This document shows, one piece after another, positions 8,484 to 16,926 of a stretch of 64,000 nucleotides of DNA. Made by a program: the position numbers and the translations under genes. The notes beneath the pieces are model-generated. The model had not been told where the DNA came from. It worked only from the letters and a program-made list of their open reading frames with translations, and searched no databases. The stretch is from Burkholderiales bacterium (GTDB taxonomy: Bacteria > Pseudomonadota > Gammaproteobacteria > Burkholderiales > SG8-41): the NCBI GenBank assembly GCA_030683105.1, contig JAUXMZ010000060.1, positions 1-64,000 on the forward strand, written 5' to 3'. Every line of letters starts with the position of its first letter. Positions within the stretch are counted from its first letter, which is position 1.

Positions 8484-9254
8484 ATGGCGCACCAGATAAC
8501 AACTATTGCCCGCTACACGCTGCTCGAAGCCCTGCGCACCCGGCTGCCGGCGCTGGTGCTCGCGGCAATCGTGCTGCTTGCCGCAGCGGGGTATTTCGTC
8601 CAGGAGATCGCCGTCACCGAAAGCGCGCGCCTGCAAACCGGATTCTATGCCGCCACCATGCGCCTGACGGCGGTATTCATGGCCGGCCTGTACGTGCTGT
8701 CCAGCGTGGCGCGTGATTTCAACGACAAAGGCATAGACGTCGTGCTCGCCCTGGACCTGCCACGCTCGCATTATATCCTCGGCAAGCTGGCGGGCTTTCT
8801 GGCCATCGGCGTCCTGCTCGCCGCCGCTGTCAGCCTGCCGCTCACCCTCCTCGCCACGCCCGCCGCGGCAGCGCAGTGGGGAACATCGCTTGCGCTCGAA
8901 CTGGCCATCGTGGTCGCATTGAGCCTGTTTTGCATCGTCACCTTCAACCAGCTGATGCCCGCGGCCAGTTTCATGCTGGCATTTTACCTGCTGGCCCGGG
9001 CGCTGACCGCGATACGGCTGATGAGCGCCCACCCCCTGGTCGATGCCGACTCCCTGTCCCACCAGTTCATGGGCATGATGGTAGACGGCGTGGCGCTGGT
9101 CGTGCCGGCACTCGAGACCTGGACCCGGACGGCGTGGCTCGTCAATCAACAGGCGCCATGGGCCGAGATCGGCGCGCTGGCGGGGCAAAGCCTGATCTAC
9201 GTCACGCTGCTGGCTGCGGCAACGATATTCGACTTCTACCGGAAAAATTTTTGA
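8484..9254 (+). CDS. ABC-2 type transporter permease
   Basis: Integral membrane protein of 256 residues with about six hydrophobic helices and the N-terminal pattern IARYTLLEALRTR typical of ABC-2 permeases. The loop after the second helix, SSVARDFNDKGIDVVLALDLPRSHY, fits the same family (known from gliding or multidrug export systems). The ATG at 8484 was chosen because the reading frame upstream of it runs into the divergent kinase gene. No ATPase gene is adjacent, so its partner must be encoded elsewhere. The next gene on the same strand may form a unit with it, separated by a palindromic repeat element. Confidence 0.8.
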   Translation: MAHQITTIARYTLLEALRTRLPALVLAAIVLLAAAGYFVQEIAVTESARLQTGFYAATMRLTAVFMAGLYVLSSVARDFNDKGIDVVLALDLPRSHYILGKLAGFLAIGVLLAAAVSLPLTLLATPAAAAQWGTSLALELAIVVALSLFCIVTFNQLMPAASFMLAFYLLARALTAIRLMSAHPLVDADSLSHQFMGMMVDGVALVVPALETWTRTAWLVNQQAPWAEIGALAGQSLIYVTLLAAATIFDFYRKNF

Positions 9255-9283
9255 GCGCACATCAACGCGGGGAAAAAGGAAAT

Positions 9284-9412
9284 TTTTGCCACAGAGGGCA
9301 CAGAGAACACAGAGAAGAAGGACACCGCACCATCAGCCAGACTCCATGGGTTCTTTCCTCTGTGTACCCGTCAAGCGGGTATTGAAAAGAAAACTCTGTG
9401 GCCTCTGTGGCT
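9284..9412. repeat. CACAGAG-family palindromic element, copy 1
   Basis: The left arm reads GCCACAGAGGGCACAGAG then AACACAGAG. The right arm reads CTCTGTGG then CCTCTGTGGC, its complement. The interior holds ACCCGTCAAGCGGGTATTG and TTGAAAAG. A related element lies at 43467-43620, with matching arms and a similar CTTTTCAATA interior. It looks like a small non-autonomous mobile element or an intergenic hairpin. Confidence 0.75.
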
Positions 9413-9432
9413 ATTTGCTTTTGAGGTTCTGA

Positions 9433-10167
9433 ATGAGCAAAAGTACGGAACGCGCGATCAGCCAGGTGCCGCGGCCGGCGCTGATTCTGCTTGCGGCCGC
9501 GCTGGCATTGCAGATCGGATGGCAGGCGCTGCAACCGAAGCCGGTCGCGCGCGCCGAAACGCTCGCCGCGCCGGCCCCGCTGCCGGTGCTGAACGCCGTG
9601 AGCCTGGGTGAGCCCATCGCGCTCGCGCAATGGCTCACGCTCTATCTTCAGGCGTTCGACAACCAGCCCGGCATCAGCATCCCCTTCATGGATCTCGATT
9701 ACCCACGCGTCATCCGCTGGCTCGACACCATACTCGGGCTTGATCCGCTCACGGAGTATCCGCTGATGATCGCCGCGCAGCTCTACGCCCAGGTGCCGGT
9801 CGAGGCCAAACAGCGCCTGATGTTCGATTTCGTGCACCGTAAATTCCTGGAGGACCCTGACCGCCGCTGGCGCTGGCTCGCGCAATGCGCGATTCTGGCC
9901 AAACACCGGCTCAACGACCGGGCGCTCGCGCTCCAATACGCGGAGGACATCACCCGGCATGCGCGTGCCGCGTCGGGCTGGGCGCGACAAATGCGGATTT
10001 TCATCCTCGAGGACATGGGCGAGGTTGAAAGCGCGACGGTGCTCTTGGGCGGGCTGCTGGCGGGCGGCGAAGTGACCGATCCCAGGGAAATCCATTTCCT
10101 GACCCAGCGTCTGGAAGAACTAAAAAACGCCGAAAAATCGTCGCCTCCGTCGAAAACCCGACACTAA
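9433..10167 (+). CDS. Conserved hypothetical helical (TPR-like) protein with N-terminal membrane anchor
   Basis: Not recognised as a named family. The 244-residue protein has a hydrophobic segment at residues 16-30 (PALILLAAALALQIGW), suggesting a signal anchor, and a helical remainder that reads like TPR or TPR-like repeats (for example the stretch around ALALQYAEDITRHAR near 175-190). It follows the ABC-2 permease on the same strand after a repeat element, so a shared role in export or envelope function is possible but not shown. The start ATG follows GAGGTTCTGA, a plausible ribosome site. Confidence 0.65.
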   Translation: MSKSTERAISQVPRPALILLAAALALQIGWQALQPKPVARAETLAAPAPLPVLNAVSLGEPIALAQWLTLYLQAFDNQPGISIPFMDLDYPRVIRWLDTILGLDPLTEYPLMIAAQLYAQVPVEAKQRLMFDFVHRKFLEDPDRRWRWLAQCAILAKHRLNDRALALQYAEDITRHARAASGWARQMRIFILEDMGEVESATVLLGGLLAGGEVTDPREIHFLTQRLEELKNAEKSSPPSKTRH

Positions 10168-10371
10168 GGACTCAGGCCATTGCCCCAGTTTCTTTATTTT
10201 TCAAGGACTAACCACACAAACCGCACGTTGCGCCTGATATCAGCGCAGCCGGCACGAAATCATATTTATTCAAATTAATCAATATGTTATGTTAATCCCC
10301 GTGAAGTTGTGACCTAAATCACACTCCCGGCCATGTATCCCCGTTCGGCGCGCATGAACTCTAACGAGTTA

Positions 10372-10387
10372 TGGCATGGATCTTGCA
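10372..10387 (+). promoter_or_regulatory. Sigma-54 (RpoN) -24/-12 promoter
   Basis: TGGCATG, four bases (GATC), then TTGCA matches the RpoN consensus TGGCACG-N4-TTGCA with GG at -24 and GC at -12 in exact spacing. It lies 45 bases before the pilin start codon. RpoN itself is encoded at 19053-20480. Type IV pilin genes are classic RpoN targets, so the assignment is strong without a search. Confidence 0.85.
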
Positions 10388-10431
10388 GAATACTTGCGAC
10401 CTACACTATCCGAATATCGGAGGATAAAAAA

Positions 10432-11127
10432 ATGCGCAAGCAAAACGGCTTCACCCTGATCGAGATCGCGATCGTGCTGGTCATCGTCGGGCTGCTGCTC
10501 GGCGGCGTGCTCAAGGGCCAGGAACTGATCACCGCCGCCCGCGTGCGGAACATCGCGACCACGCTCGACGGCGTCAAGATCGCTTATCTGGGGTTCCAGG
10601 ACCGTTTCCGGGTGTTGCCTGGGGATTATGAAAACGCACTAGCCATAGCCAATATTCCCGGCGCGACTGCGGGCTGCACTCTCGCTGGCGGCTCTTGCCA
10701 GAACGGCAGAATCGACAATACGATCGACAGCGAATCGATACTAGTCTGGCATCATCTCTCAAAATCGGGGTTCATCACGGGGTCCTACGACGGCGCGGGC
10801 GCCGCCGGTGCCCCAGCCGCGGCATCAACCCCGGGGAATAATGCGACAAACCCGTTCGCCGGTTACCTGCGGCTGATGCATTCCGTTGATTACACAGGTA
10901 ACGGTGGCATAACGGCATTACTGACCCAGACCGGCACCAACATTCCTGCCTCGATACTGGGCGAACTGGATCGGAAAGTTGACGATGGCAATCCGGGGAC
11001 CGGCTCGTTCCGCAATGCCCCCGCTTGGGGAGCGCCAGATGCGGCCTGTCTTGCGGGCGTCGCTCCCAACCAGACTTACAATGCTGCCGCTGATATCAAA
11101 AATTGCGGCGGCGCATCGATTAACTAA
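10432..11127 (+). CDS. Type IV pilin-like / pseudopilin protein
   Basis: The 231-residue protein begins MRKQNGFTLIEIAIVLVIVG, a class III prepilin signal. PilD-type peptidase should cut after Gly6, leaving Phe1 and Glu5 of the mature N-terminal helix. The rest is a globular domain with late cysteines (ACLAG, KNCGG) able to form the pilin disulphide. ATG 10432 was chosen over the upstream frame because GGAGG lies nine bases before it and the signal peptide starts there. It is monocistronic, driven by the sigma-54 promoter at 10372-10387 and ended by the terminator at 11148-11178. No assembly genes are adjacent, so it is an orphan pilin with an unknown role. Confidence 0.88.
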   Translation: MRKQNGFTLIEIAIVLVIVGLLLGGVLKGQELITAARVRNIATTLDGVKIAYLGFQDRFRVLPGDYENALAIANIPGATAGCTLAGGSCQNGRIDNTIDSESILVWHHLSKSGFITGSYDGAGAAGAPAAASTPGNNATNPFAGYLRLMHSVDYTGNGGITALLTQTGTNIPASILGELDRKVDDGNPGTGSFRNAPAWGAPDAACLAGVAPNQTYNAAADIKNCGGASIN

Positions 11128-11147
11128 GTTTGTAGAAAGCATCCCTC

Positions 11148-11178
11148 AAAAAAGCCCGCCTTGCGCGGGCTTTTTTTT
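11148..11178 (+). terminator. Rho-independent terminator after the pilin gene
   Basis: The stem AAAGCCCGC / GCGGGCTTT with a five-base loop is followed by a run of T, 21 bases after the pilin stop codon. Confidence 0.9.
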
Positions 11179-11218
11179 CGCGCGGTGATTCCCGCACATA
11201 ACCTGGCGCAGGATTCCT

Positions 11219-11323
11219 TCAGGTCTGCAACAGCATGATTTCCGCCGCCGGATACGCTAACCGCCCCCGCTGTCTCCGGTCCTGCATATACTTGCGGAGC
11301 ACGGCATTGATCGTCGTCTGCCA
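11219..11323 (-). pseudogene. Probable C-terminal remnant of a BrnA-like antitoxin
   Basis: On the minus strand this stretch reads SWQTTINAVLRKYMQDRRQ and ends at a stop at 11219. The WQTxINAVLRxYM pattern is like the C-terminal ribbon-helix-helix part of BrnA antitoxins. Upstream the frame runs straight into a palindromic repeat (11324-11370) that replaces the rest of the gene. No BrnT toxin is visible. It is probably a truncated relic; the call rests on one short motif. Confidence 0.4.
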
Positions 11324-11370
11324 GGAATTTGTCGGACCTGGGTTTGTCGGACCTGGGTTCGACAAATTCC
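11324..11370. repeat. Palindromic repeat with internal direct repeat
   Basis: Perfect 11-base arms GGAATTTGTCG and CGACAAATTCC enclose two direct copies of GACCTGGGTT separated by TGTCG. It lies exactly where the antitoxin-like fragment is cut off, so it may be the insertion that broke that gene. Confidence 0.75.
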
Positions 11371-11414
11371 TAAAATGAAAAAACTCCGCCCTCAAGTGGC
11401 AGGGGCAGCGCCAG

Positions 11415-12959
11415 CTACACAGGACGCGCCAAAGGATGCCCGGTCTGTTCCGTGACCAGATGGGCGACGAACCGAGCGAAGGGCTCAATATTGTTGAATG
11501 AGCTGGCCTGCTCAAGCGCGTCCATATATGCAGGCCGTTGCCCGACGGGGATGACGGTCCAAACATAGCCGCCAGAAGAGAGCATCAAGTTCATCAAAAA
11601 CCGGGCGAGACGTCCGTTACCGTCCATGTACGGATGGATATAGGCGAACAGGAAGTGCCCCAACACAGCGCGGACAGATGAATGCTCTTCCTTTTCCAGC
11701 TGCTCGAAAAACACCGGCATACAGTCTCGTACCGCCTCTTTTGAAAGAGGTACGTGGAGCGCACCTTTAATGAAAACCTGGTCGTTCCGGTACCCAGCCA
11801 AGTCCGCCGGACGGAGAATACCGGCTTGAACACTGGGGCTGAAGAGCGCGCGATACCACTCCGCGAGGCGCACCCTGGAAACCTCGCCCGGGTTTTCCCC
11901 GCTGATCACTTTGACGATATCTTCTTTTACCAGCTTGTGCGCCTCGAAATATCCCTTTGCGGCCATTGCATCTCTGGTTTTACGGTCCGCACCATCGGGG
12001 TCCCAAGTACCGTTCCGTATCTGCTCGATGAGCTCGGGCGTGACCCTGTAACCTTCGATAGAAAGCGAATGGTAGGCGTCCGCGACATAGCGGGCCTCAA
12101 TGTCTTCCAGCAGGCGCTCGCTATCGACCGGTATCGCCCGTGGCCGGGGGAATACAGCCATTACTATTTCCCGCATCTGGGCCCACATCAAACGCAGCCT
12201 TTGGGCATACGGGGATTCCGGCCTTCCTCCAGGAAGCGTGTAGAGCGCTTGTGCAAACGGATTTGCTTCGTTTACGGTGTAGCCGGCTTCCCGCATCGCA
12301 TTGAGGATGTCGTTTGCGAGCACACTGCGGCCAATCGCTCGAAGGGCGCCCGCCAGGCGGCCAGCGACGACGGAGTGCGAGCCAGCCAGGAGCGCGCGCG
12401 CAAGGTCAGACGCATCAGCAAGCGTTTGAAGCGCGATTTGAGATACAAGCGGTCGCTGGATAAAGAAACCGGGGCCCACCGCGACTAGCGCGTCCGGAAG
12501 TTCCACCAAACGCAAGCCGCCGGCATCGGTGACCTCTGATGCGGGGAGTAGCTTAGGCGACCGGTACAGGAATAGCGAGCAGCCATGGGGTAGCGAGAGC
12601 GGCTGATTGTTTCCTGTGGGTGCCCAAAGCTGAATCTGCTTGGGCAGAGTGCGTTCCCCGCTTCTGAGGGTGAGTGATTGCTCGGGACTCACATGCCAGC
12701 CGGAGCCGAAGCGCGCCCTGCAGTAACTGGCGATGAATTCCCCCATGTTTGCGTACCACGCAGTGCTGTCACCCTTCGCTTCTCCAGGGCGAACAGTGAT
12801 GTACCAACCCTTCACAACCTCTTCGAGGAAGCCGTTCTTGAGGAGGCGCTCTCTGTGCGCGCGTGTGAGCGCTGAACTCGGGATGGCGCGCATCCCTCGG
12901 TTCTGCAAGACGCTCAAGACTTCAAGCGAGTTGGCAAGTTTTTCGTTCGGGGTGCTCAT
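11415..12959 (-). CDS. Fic-family protein with N-terminal winged-helix-like domain
   Basis: Fic enzymes transfer AMP or another nucleotide group onto target proteins. The 514-residue protein carries the active-site loop HPYMDGNGRLARFLMN near 440 and an inhibitory-helix motif of the (S/T)xxxE(G/N) type, SLSIEG, near 295, so it should be self-inhibited. The N-terminal 130 residues (AIPSSALTRAHRERLLKNGF and WYITVRPGE) resemble the winged-helix start of AbiEi-type antitoxins. ATG 12959 is preferred; a TTG nine bases upstream is possible. Repeated TAACTAGTTT palindromes upstream may be where that domain binds. It is flanked by repeats and an antitoxin remnant, so it is likely accessory. Target unknown. 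Confidence 0.85.
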   Translation of the reverse strand: MSTPNEKLANSLEVLSVLQNRGMRAIPSSALTRAHRERLLKNGFLEEVVKGWYITVRPGEAKGDSTAWYANMGEFIASYCRARFGSGWHVSPEQSLTLRSGERTLPKQIQLWAPTGNNQPLSLPHGCSLFLYRSPKLLPASEVTDAGGLRLVELPDALVAVGPGFFIQRPLVSQIALQTLADASDLARALLAGSHSVVAGRLAGALRAIGRSVLANDILNAMREAGYTVNEANPFAQALYTLPGGRPESPYAQRLRLMWAQMREIVMAVFPRPRAIPVDSERLLEDIEARYVADAYHSLSIEGYRVTPELIEQIRNGTWDPDGADRKTRDAMAAKGYFEAHKLVKEDIVKVISGENPGEVSRVRLAEWYRALFSPSVQAGILRPADLAGYRNDQVFIKGALHVPLSKEAVRDCMPVFFEQLEKEEHSSVRAVLGHFLFAYIHPYMDGNGRLARFLMNLMLSSGGYVWTVIPVGQRPAYMDALEQASSFNNIEPFARFVAHLVTEQTGHPLARPV

Positions 12960-12976
12960 CTCATGCAAGGCCCATC

Positions 12977-13060
12977 TAACTAGTTTTGTGCTTCGCCATT
13001 ACGCTAGTAATAAGTCTCATTATTTAACTAGTTTCACGTATTGTCAATCTACTAGCATTC
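12977..13060 (-). promoter_or_regulatory. Candidate operator/promoter region of the fic gene
   Basis: The palindromic decamer TAACTAGTTT occurs twice, at 12977-12986 and 13025-13034, exactly 48 bases apart. Two related half-sites lie nearby, GCTAGTAA near 13003 and CTACTAGC near 13050. The region is AT-rich. The spacing and symmetry suggest binding by a dimeric regulator, perhaps the fic product's own N-terminal domain. This is inference only. Confidence 0.5.
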
Positions 13061-13176
13061 AGTCAAATACAGAATTAATCATATAACAAATTGATTTACC
13101 TACAATTTTATATATGCGCGGTAAGTCCCGACCACGGCGCCACGAGCCCGCTCAAATAAGGTTCCGGATTCTGCGA

Positions 13177-13206
13177 TAAAAAAGCCCGCGGAATCGCGGG
13201 TTTTTT
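13177..13206. terminator. Bidirectional rho-independent terminator
   Basis: The stem CCCGCG / CGCGGG is flanked by A6 and T6. The antiporter's stop codon on the minus strand touches its edge, so it ends that gene and can also stop rightward transcription. Confidence 0.85.
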
Positions 13207-15170
13207 CACCCCTGCATCAGTTTCATCTCGGCAGCGGCAAGGTCTTCTTCGACGCCCAGCAGCACGACGACGTCGCCCTCTTCGATGCGAGTTTCGGGCG
13301 CCGGCGTCACGGTGCGCACATTGCGCCGGCGCACCGCGGTCACCTCGACGCGAAGCTCGGCAAAATTTAATTCGTTCAGCGCCTTGCCGATCGCCGCCGA
13401 TCCCTGGGCCACCGTCACCGAGTGCAGCTTGGGCTGCGTCTCGTCAGCATCGTCTTCCTCATCGCTCATCCCGCGATAAAAACCCCGGAACAGGCTGTAG
13501 CGGTGCGCGCGCGTCTCCCGGATGCGCCGCAGCACGCGGTTAAGCGGCGTGCCGATCAGCATCAGCGTCGTCGAGGCGAGCATCAGGCTGCCTTCCATGA
13601 CCTCGGCCACGACTTCCGCCGCGCCGGCCGCCTTGAGCCGGTCGATATCGGTATCGTCGAGGGTGCGCACGATGACCGGCACGTCAGGTCGCAGGTCATG
13701 CGCATGCGCCAGGATCTTCACTGCGGAAACGGTATCGGAATAGGTGATCACGACTGCCCTCGCTCGCAGCAGTCCCGCCGCCACCAGCACCTCGCGCCGC
13801 CCAGCATCGCCGAAGACCACGCTCTCGCCCGCAGTGATCGCCTCCTTGATGCGCTGCGGATCGATGTCGAGCGCAATGAACGGAATATGTTCCTGCTCGA
13901 GCAGCCGGGAAAGGTTCTGGCCGCTGCGCCCGTAGCCGCATATGACGACATGCTCGTTGGCGGCCATCGACTTCACCGCGATGTTGTGCAGCTGCATGGC
14001 GCGGTTTGTCCATTCCGCGGAACTCCAGCGCCGCGCGATATGCTCGCTCTTATCGATGATGAACGGCGCAATCAGCATCGACAACACCATCGCCGCCAGC
14101 ACCGGCTGCAGGACCTGTGGTTCGATCAAGCCGACACCAAAGGCATGGGACAGCAATACGAAGCCGAATTCCCCGCATGACCCGAGCGCGAGCCCGGTAC
14201 GCAGCGCCACGCCGGAATTGTTGCCAAACAACAGGGTCAACCCGAAGATCAGCAGCGACTTAAGCAGCACCAGCGCGATCAGCAGCACGCTGGGCCAGCC
14301 GTTCTCCACCACCACACGCATGTCGAGCAACATGCCGATAGTCACGAAGAACAACCCCAGCAACACATCGCGAAACGGTTTGATGTCCTCCTCGACCTGG
14401 TAGCGGTACTCGGTTTCCGAGATCAGCACTCCGGCGACAAAAGCGCCCAGCGCGAGCGACAGCCCCGCCATTTCGGTGATGAATGCCGTTCCCAGCGTGA
14501 TCAGCAGCACGTTGAGCACGAACAACTCGGACGACTTCTGCCGGGCCACCAGGTGGAACCAGCCGCGCATCAGGCGCTGGCCCAGGAACAGCAGCACTGA
14601 CAGGACCACCACCGCCTTGAGCAATGCATAGCCGAGATTCATCAACAGATCTTCGGGCGGGGCGGCAAGCGCCGGGATCAGGATCAGCAGCGGCACCACC
14701 GCCAGGTCCTGGAACAGCAAAATGCCGATGATCTGGCGCCCATGCGGGGAGTTGAGCTCGTAGCGCTCGGCAAGCAGTTTGGCAAGAATGGCCGTCGAAG
14801 ACAGCGCAAGCGCGCCGCCGAGCACGATGCCCGCCTGCCATTTGATGCCCAGCGCCATGGCGACCGCCAGCACGATGCCCAGCGTCAGTATCACTTGCGC
14901 TGCGCCCAGCCCGAACACGATGCGCCGCATCGTGATCAGTTTCGGCAGGCTGAACTCAAGCCCGATACTGAACATCAGGAACACCACGCCGAATTCAGCC
15001 AGATGGCGCACCTCTGCGGTATCGCGTATCCAGCCCAGCGCATAGGGGCCGATCGCCGCGCCCACGATGAGGTAGCCCAGCAACGGCGGCAATCTGAGCG
15101 AGCGGAACACGACCACCACCAGGACCGCGGCGGCGAGCAGGATCAGCACGGGTTGTAATGCGGTGTCCAT
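13206..15170 (-). CDS. KefB/KefC-like monovalent cation:proton antiporter
   Basis: Inner-membrane antiporter of the CPA2 family, exporting potassium (or sodium) against protons. Residues 5-375 form about twelve helices, with family segments LLGYLIVGAAIGP and ALSSTAILAKLL. A cytoplasmic RCK/TrkA-N domain follows, with the nucleotide motif VVICGYGRSG near 405. The C-terminus is a TrkA-C domain (about 575-654). ATG 15170 was chosen because the family begins right before the first helix; the upstream extension is promoter sequence of the divergent kdsD. No KefF/KefG ancillary gene is next to it, and the glutathione-gated role of E. coli KefB/C cannot be assumed. Confidence 0.9.
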   Translation of the reverse strand: MDTALQPVLILLAAAVLVVVVFRSLRLPPLLGYLIVGAAIGPYALGWIRDTAEVRHLAEFGVVFLMFSIGLEFSLPKLITMRRIVFGLGAAQVILTLGIVLAVAMALGIKWQAGIVLGGALALSSTAILAKLLAERYELNSPHGRQIIGILLFQDLAVVPLLILIPALAAPPEDLLMNLGYALLKAVVVLSVLLFLGQRLMRGWFHLVARQKSSELFVLNVLLITLGTAFITEMAGLSLALGAFVAGVLISETEYRYQVEEDIKPFRDVLLGLFFVTIGMLLDMRVVVENGWPSVLLIALVLLKSLLIFGLTLLFGNNSGVALRTGLALGSCGEFGFVLLSHAFGVGLIEPQVLQPVLAAMVLSMLIAPFIIDKSEHIARRWSSAEWTNRAMQLHNIAVKSMAANEHVVICGYGRSGQNLSRLLEQEHIPFIALDIDPQRIKEAITAGESVVFGDAGRREVLVAAGLLRARAVVITYSDTVSAVKILAHAHDLRPDVPVIVRTLDDTDIDRLKAAGAAEVVAEVMEGSLMLASTTLMLIGTPLNRVLRRIRETRAHRYSLFRGFYRGMSDEEDDADETQPKLHSVTVAQGSAAIGKALNELNFAELRVEVTAVRRRNVRTVTPAPETRIEEGDVVVLLGVEEDLAAAEMKLMQG

Positions 15171-15275
15171 ACGTCTTTCGGATGCGTTGATTAACCCGAA
15201 TAATGCCTTATCGACTATGAATTGCAAGGGTAAGTCCGGGCTTGAACAGGCATAGTTCTGCTATACTTTCCAGCT

Positions 15276-16268
15276 ATGAACCATCCCAAATTGGGCGCAT
15301 CGGCCCGCGATGCGATTGCGATTGCGCGCGAGGTGCTGGAGATCGAGGCCAGGGCGATCACCGACCTGATCGCAACACTTGATCAGCCCTTCATTCTTGC
15401 GGTCGAGTTGATACTCAATTCCAGCGGCCGCGTCGTCGTCAGCGGCATCGGCAAGTCGGGACACATCGCACGCAAAATTGCATCCACCATGTCCAGCACC
15501 GGGACACCCGCCTATTTCGTGCATCCGGTGGAAGCCAGCCACGGCGATCTTGGCATGATCACCCGCGACGATGTTTTCATCGCCCTCTCAAATTCCGGGG
15601 AAAGTTCGGAACTGCTGGCCATAGTGCCGCTGCTCAAGCGCTGGGGAGCCAAACTGATCGCGATGACCGGTAATTCAACCTCGTCACTCGCCCGGGAAGC
15701 AGATGTTCATCTTTACGCCGGCGCCGCAAGAGAGGCGTGCCCGCTCAACCTCGCGCCTACTGCCAGCACTACCGCAACACTTGCGCTCGGCGACGCGCTT
15801 GCCGTAGCACTCATGCAGTCCAAGGGGTTTACGCGTGACGAGTTCGCACGCTCTCACCCTGGCGGCATGCTGGGCAGGACACTCCTGACCAGAGTGCGTG
15901 ACGTCATGCGCGCCGGCGACGAGGCGCCGCGCGTTTCGCACACCGCCACGCTGCTGGACGCGTTGTTTGAAATGACTCGGGGCCGCATGGGCATGACCGC
16001 GATCCTCGACGACGATAGCCGGGTAATCGGCATTTTTACCGACGGCGACCTGCGGCGCACCCTCGAAAAAAACATCGATCTGCGCACCACGTCCATTACG
16101 GCGGTAATGCAACGCGGACCGCTCACGATAGAACCCGACAAACTGGCCGCCGAGGCAGTCGAAATCATGGACCGCGACAAGATCAACCAGTTGCTGGTGG
16201 TCGATGACGGACACCAGCTGCTCGGCGCGCTCAACATGCACGATTTATTCCGCGCCAGGGTGATTTGA
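15276..16268 (+). CDS. kdsD: D-arabinose 5-phosphate isomerase
   Basis: First step of Kdo synthesis for lipopolysaccharide: ribulose 5-phosphate to arabinose 5-phosphate. The 330-residue protein has a SIS sugar-isomerase domain (about 40-175, with VVVSGIGKSGHIARKIASTM and SNSGESSELL) and two CBS domains (about 205-330), the standard KdsD layout. A weak promoter is visible upstream (GGCTTG, 17 bases, TATACT at 15262-15267). It heads the block kdsD-kdsC-lptC-lptA-lptB, and a 7-bp repeat array separates it from kdsC. Confidence 0.95.
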   Translation: MNHPKLGASARDAIAIAREVLEIEARAITDLIATLDQPFILAVELILNSSGRVVVSGIGKSGHIARKIASTMSSTGTPAYFVHPVEASHGDLGMITRDDVFIALSNSGESSELLAIVPLLKRWGAKLIAMTGNSTSSLAREADVHLYAGAAREACPLNLAPTASTTATLALGDALAVALMQSKGFTRDEFARSHPGGMLGRTLLTRVRDVMRAGDEAPRVSHTATLLDALFEMTRGRMGMTAILDDDSRVIGIFTDGDLRRTLEKNIDLRTTSITAVMQRGPLTIEPDKLAAEAVEIMDRDKINQLLVVDDGHQLLGALNMHDLFRARVI

Positions 16269-16277
16269 GTGTTCAGC

Positions 16278-16376
16278 GTTCAAGGTTCCGGGTTCCGGGT
16301 CGTGGGTTGTGACTTGAACTTTGAACCTTGAACTTGGAACTTGGAACTTGGAACTTGGAACTTGGAACCCTTAACT
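16278..16376. repeat. Degenerate 7-bp tandem repeat array (GAACTTG type), locus 1
   Basis: About eight near-identical heptamers (TGGAACT and close variants such as TTGAACC) in tandem, preceded by GGTTCCGGGTTCCGGG, which is complementary to the array and could fold back on it. It lies between kdsD and kdsC. There is no spacer structure, so it is not a CRISPR. Confidence 0.9.
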
Positions 16377-16392
16377 TCAAACAGCGCTAGCC

Positions 16393-16926
16393 ATGCAGGA
16401 TATCTACCAAAGAGCCAAACGCATCCGCCTCGCCATTTTTGACGTTGATGGCGTGCTGACCGACGGCAGCCTGTACTTCACGGACTCGGGCGAGGAACTG
16501 AAGGCGTTCAATGTACGCGACGGACACGGCATGAAAATGCTGCAAAATTCCGGCATCAGACTCGCCATCATCACCAGCCGTCGCTCGCGCTGCGTGGAGC
16601 AAAGGGCGAAAAATCTCGGCATCGACCTGCTCTACCAGGGCGTTTCCGACAAGCTCGTGAAGTTCCGGGAACTGCTGGCCGAACTCGGGCTCGATGCCGC
16701 AGCAACAGCCTATATGGGTGATGACGTCATCGATTTGCCGGTTCTGCGGAACTGCGGACTCGCCCTGACGGTGCCGGAGGCGCCCGCCATCGTTAAAACT
16801 CATGCGCACTATATAAGCCGCGCTCCGGGCGGACGCGGCGCTGCGCGTGAAGTCTGCGAACTCATGCTGCAGGCCCAGGGCGCACTGGATGCCCAGATCG
16901 CGCCGTACTTAGAGTCCCCGACATAA
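16393..16926 (+). CDS. kdsC: 3-deoxy-D-manno-octulosonate 8-phosphate phosphatase
   Basis: Third Kdo step: removes phosphate from Kdo 8-phosphate. It is a HAD-family phosphatase without a cap domain; the 177 residues are normal length. The nucleophile motif is FDVDGVLTDG (D17, D19), motif II is AIITSRRS and the late metal motif is YMGDDVIDLPVL. The C-terminus has the family's HAHYISRAPGGRGAAREVCE. It lies in the Kdo/Lpt operon, 18 bases before lptC. Confidence 0.95.
   Translation: MQDIYQRAKRIRLAIFDVDGVLTDGSLYFTDSGEELKAFNVRDGHGMKMLQNSGIRLAIITSRRSRCVEQRAKNLGIDLLYQGVSDKLVKFRELLAELGLDAAATAYMGDDVIDLPVLRNCGLALTVPEAPAIVKTHAHYISRAPGGRGAAREVCELMLQAQGALDAQIAPYLESPT

Noticed and set aside
13422-14180. 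A 252-codon plus-strand frame over the antiporter gene
   Set aside because: Antisense of the RCK domain of the antiporter; no independent support.
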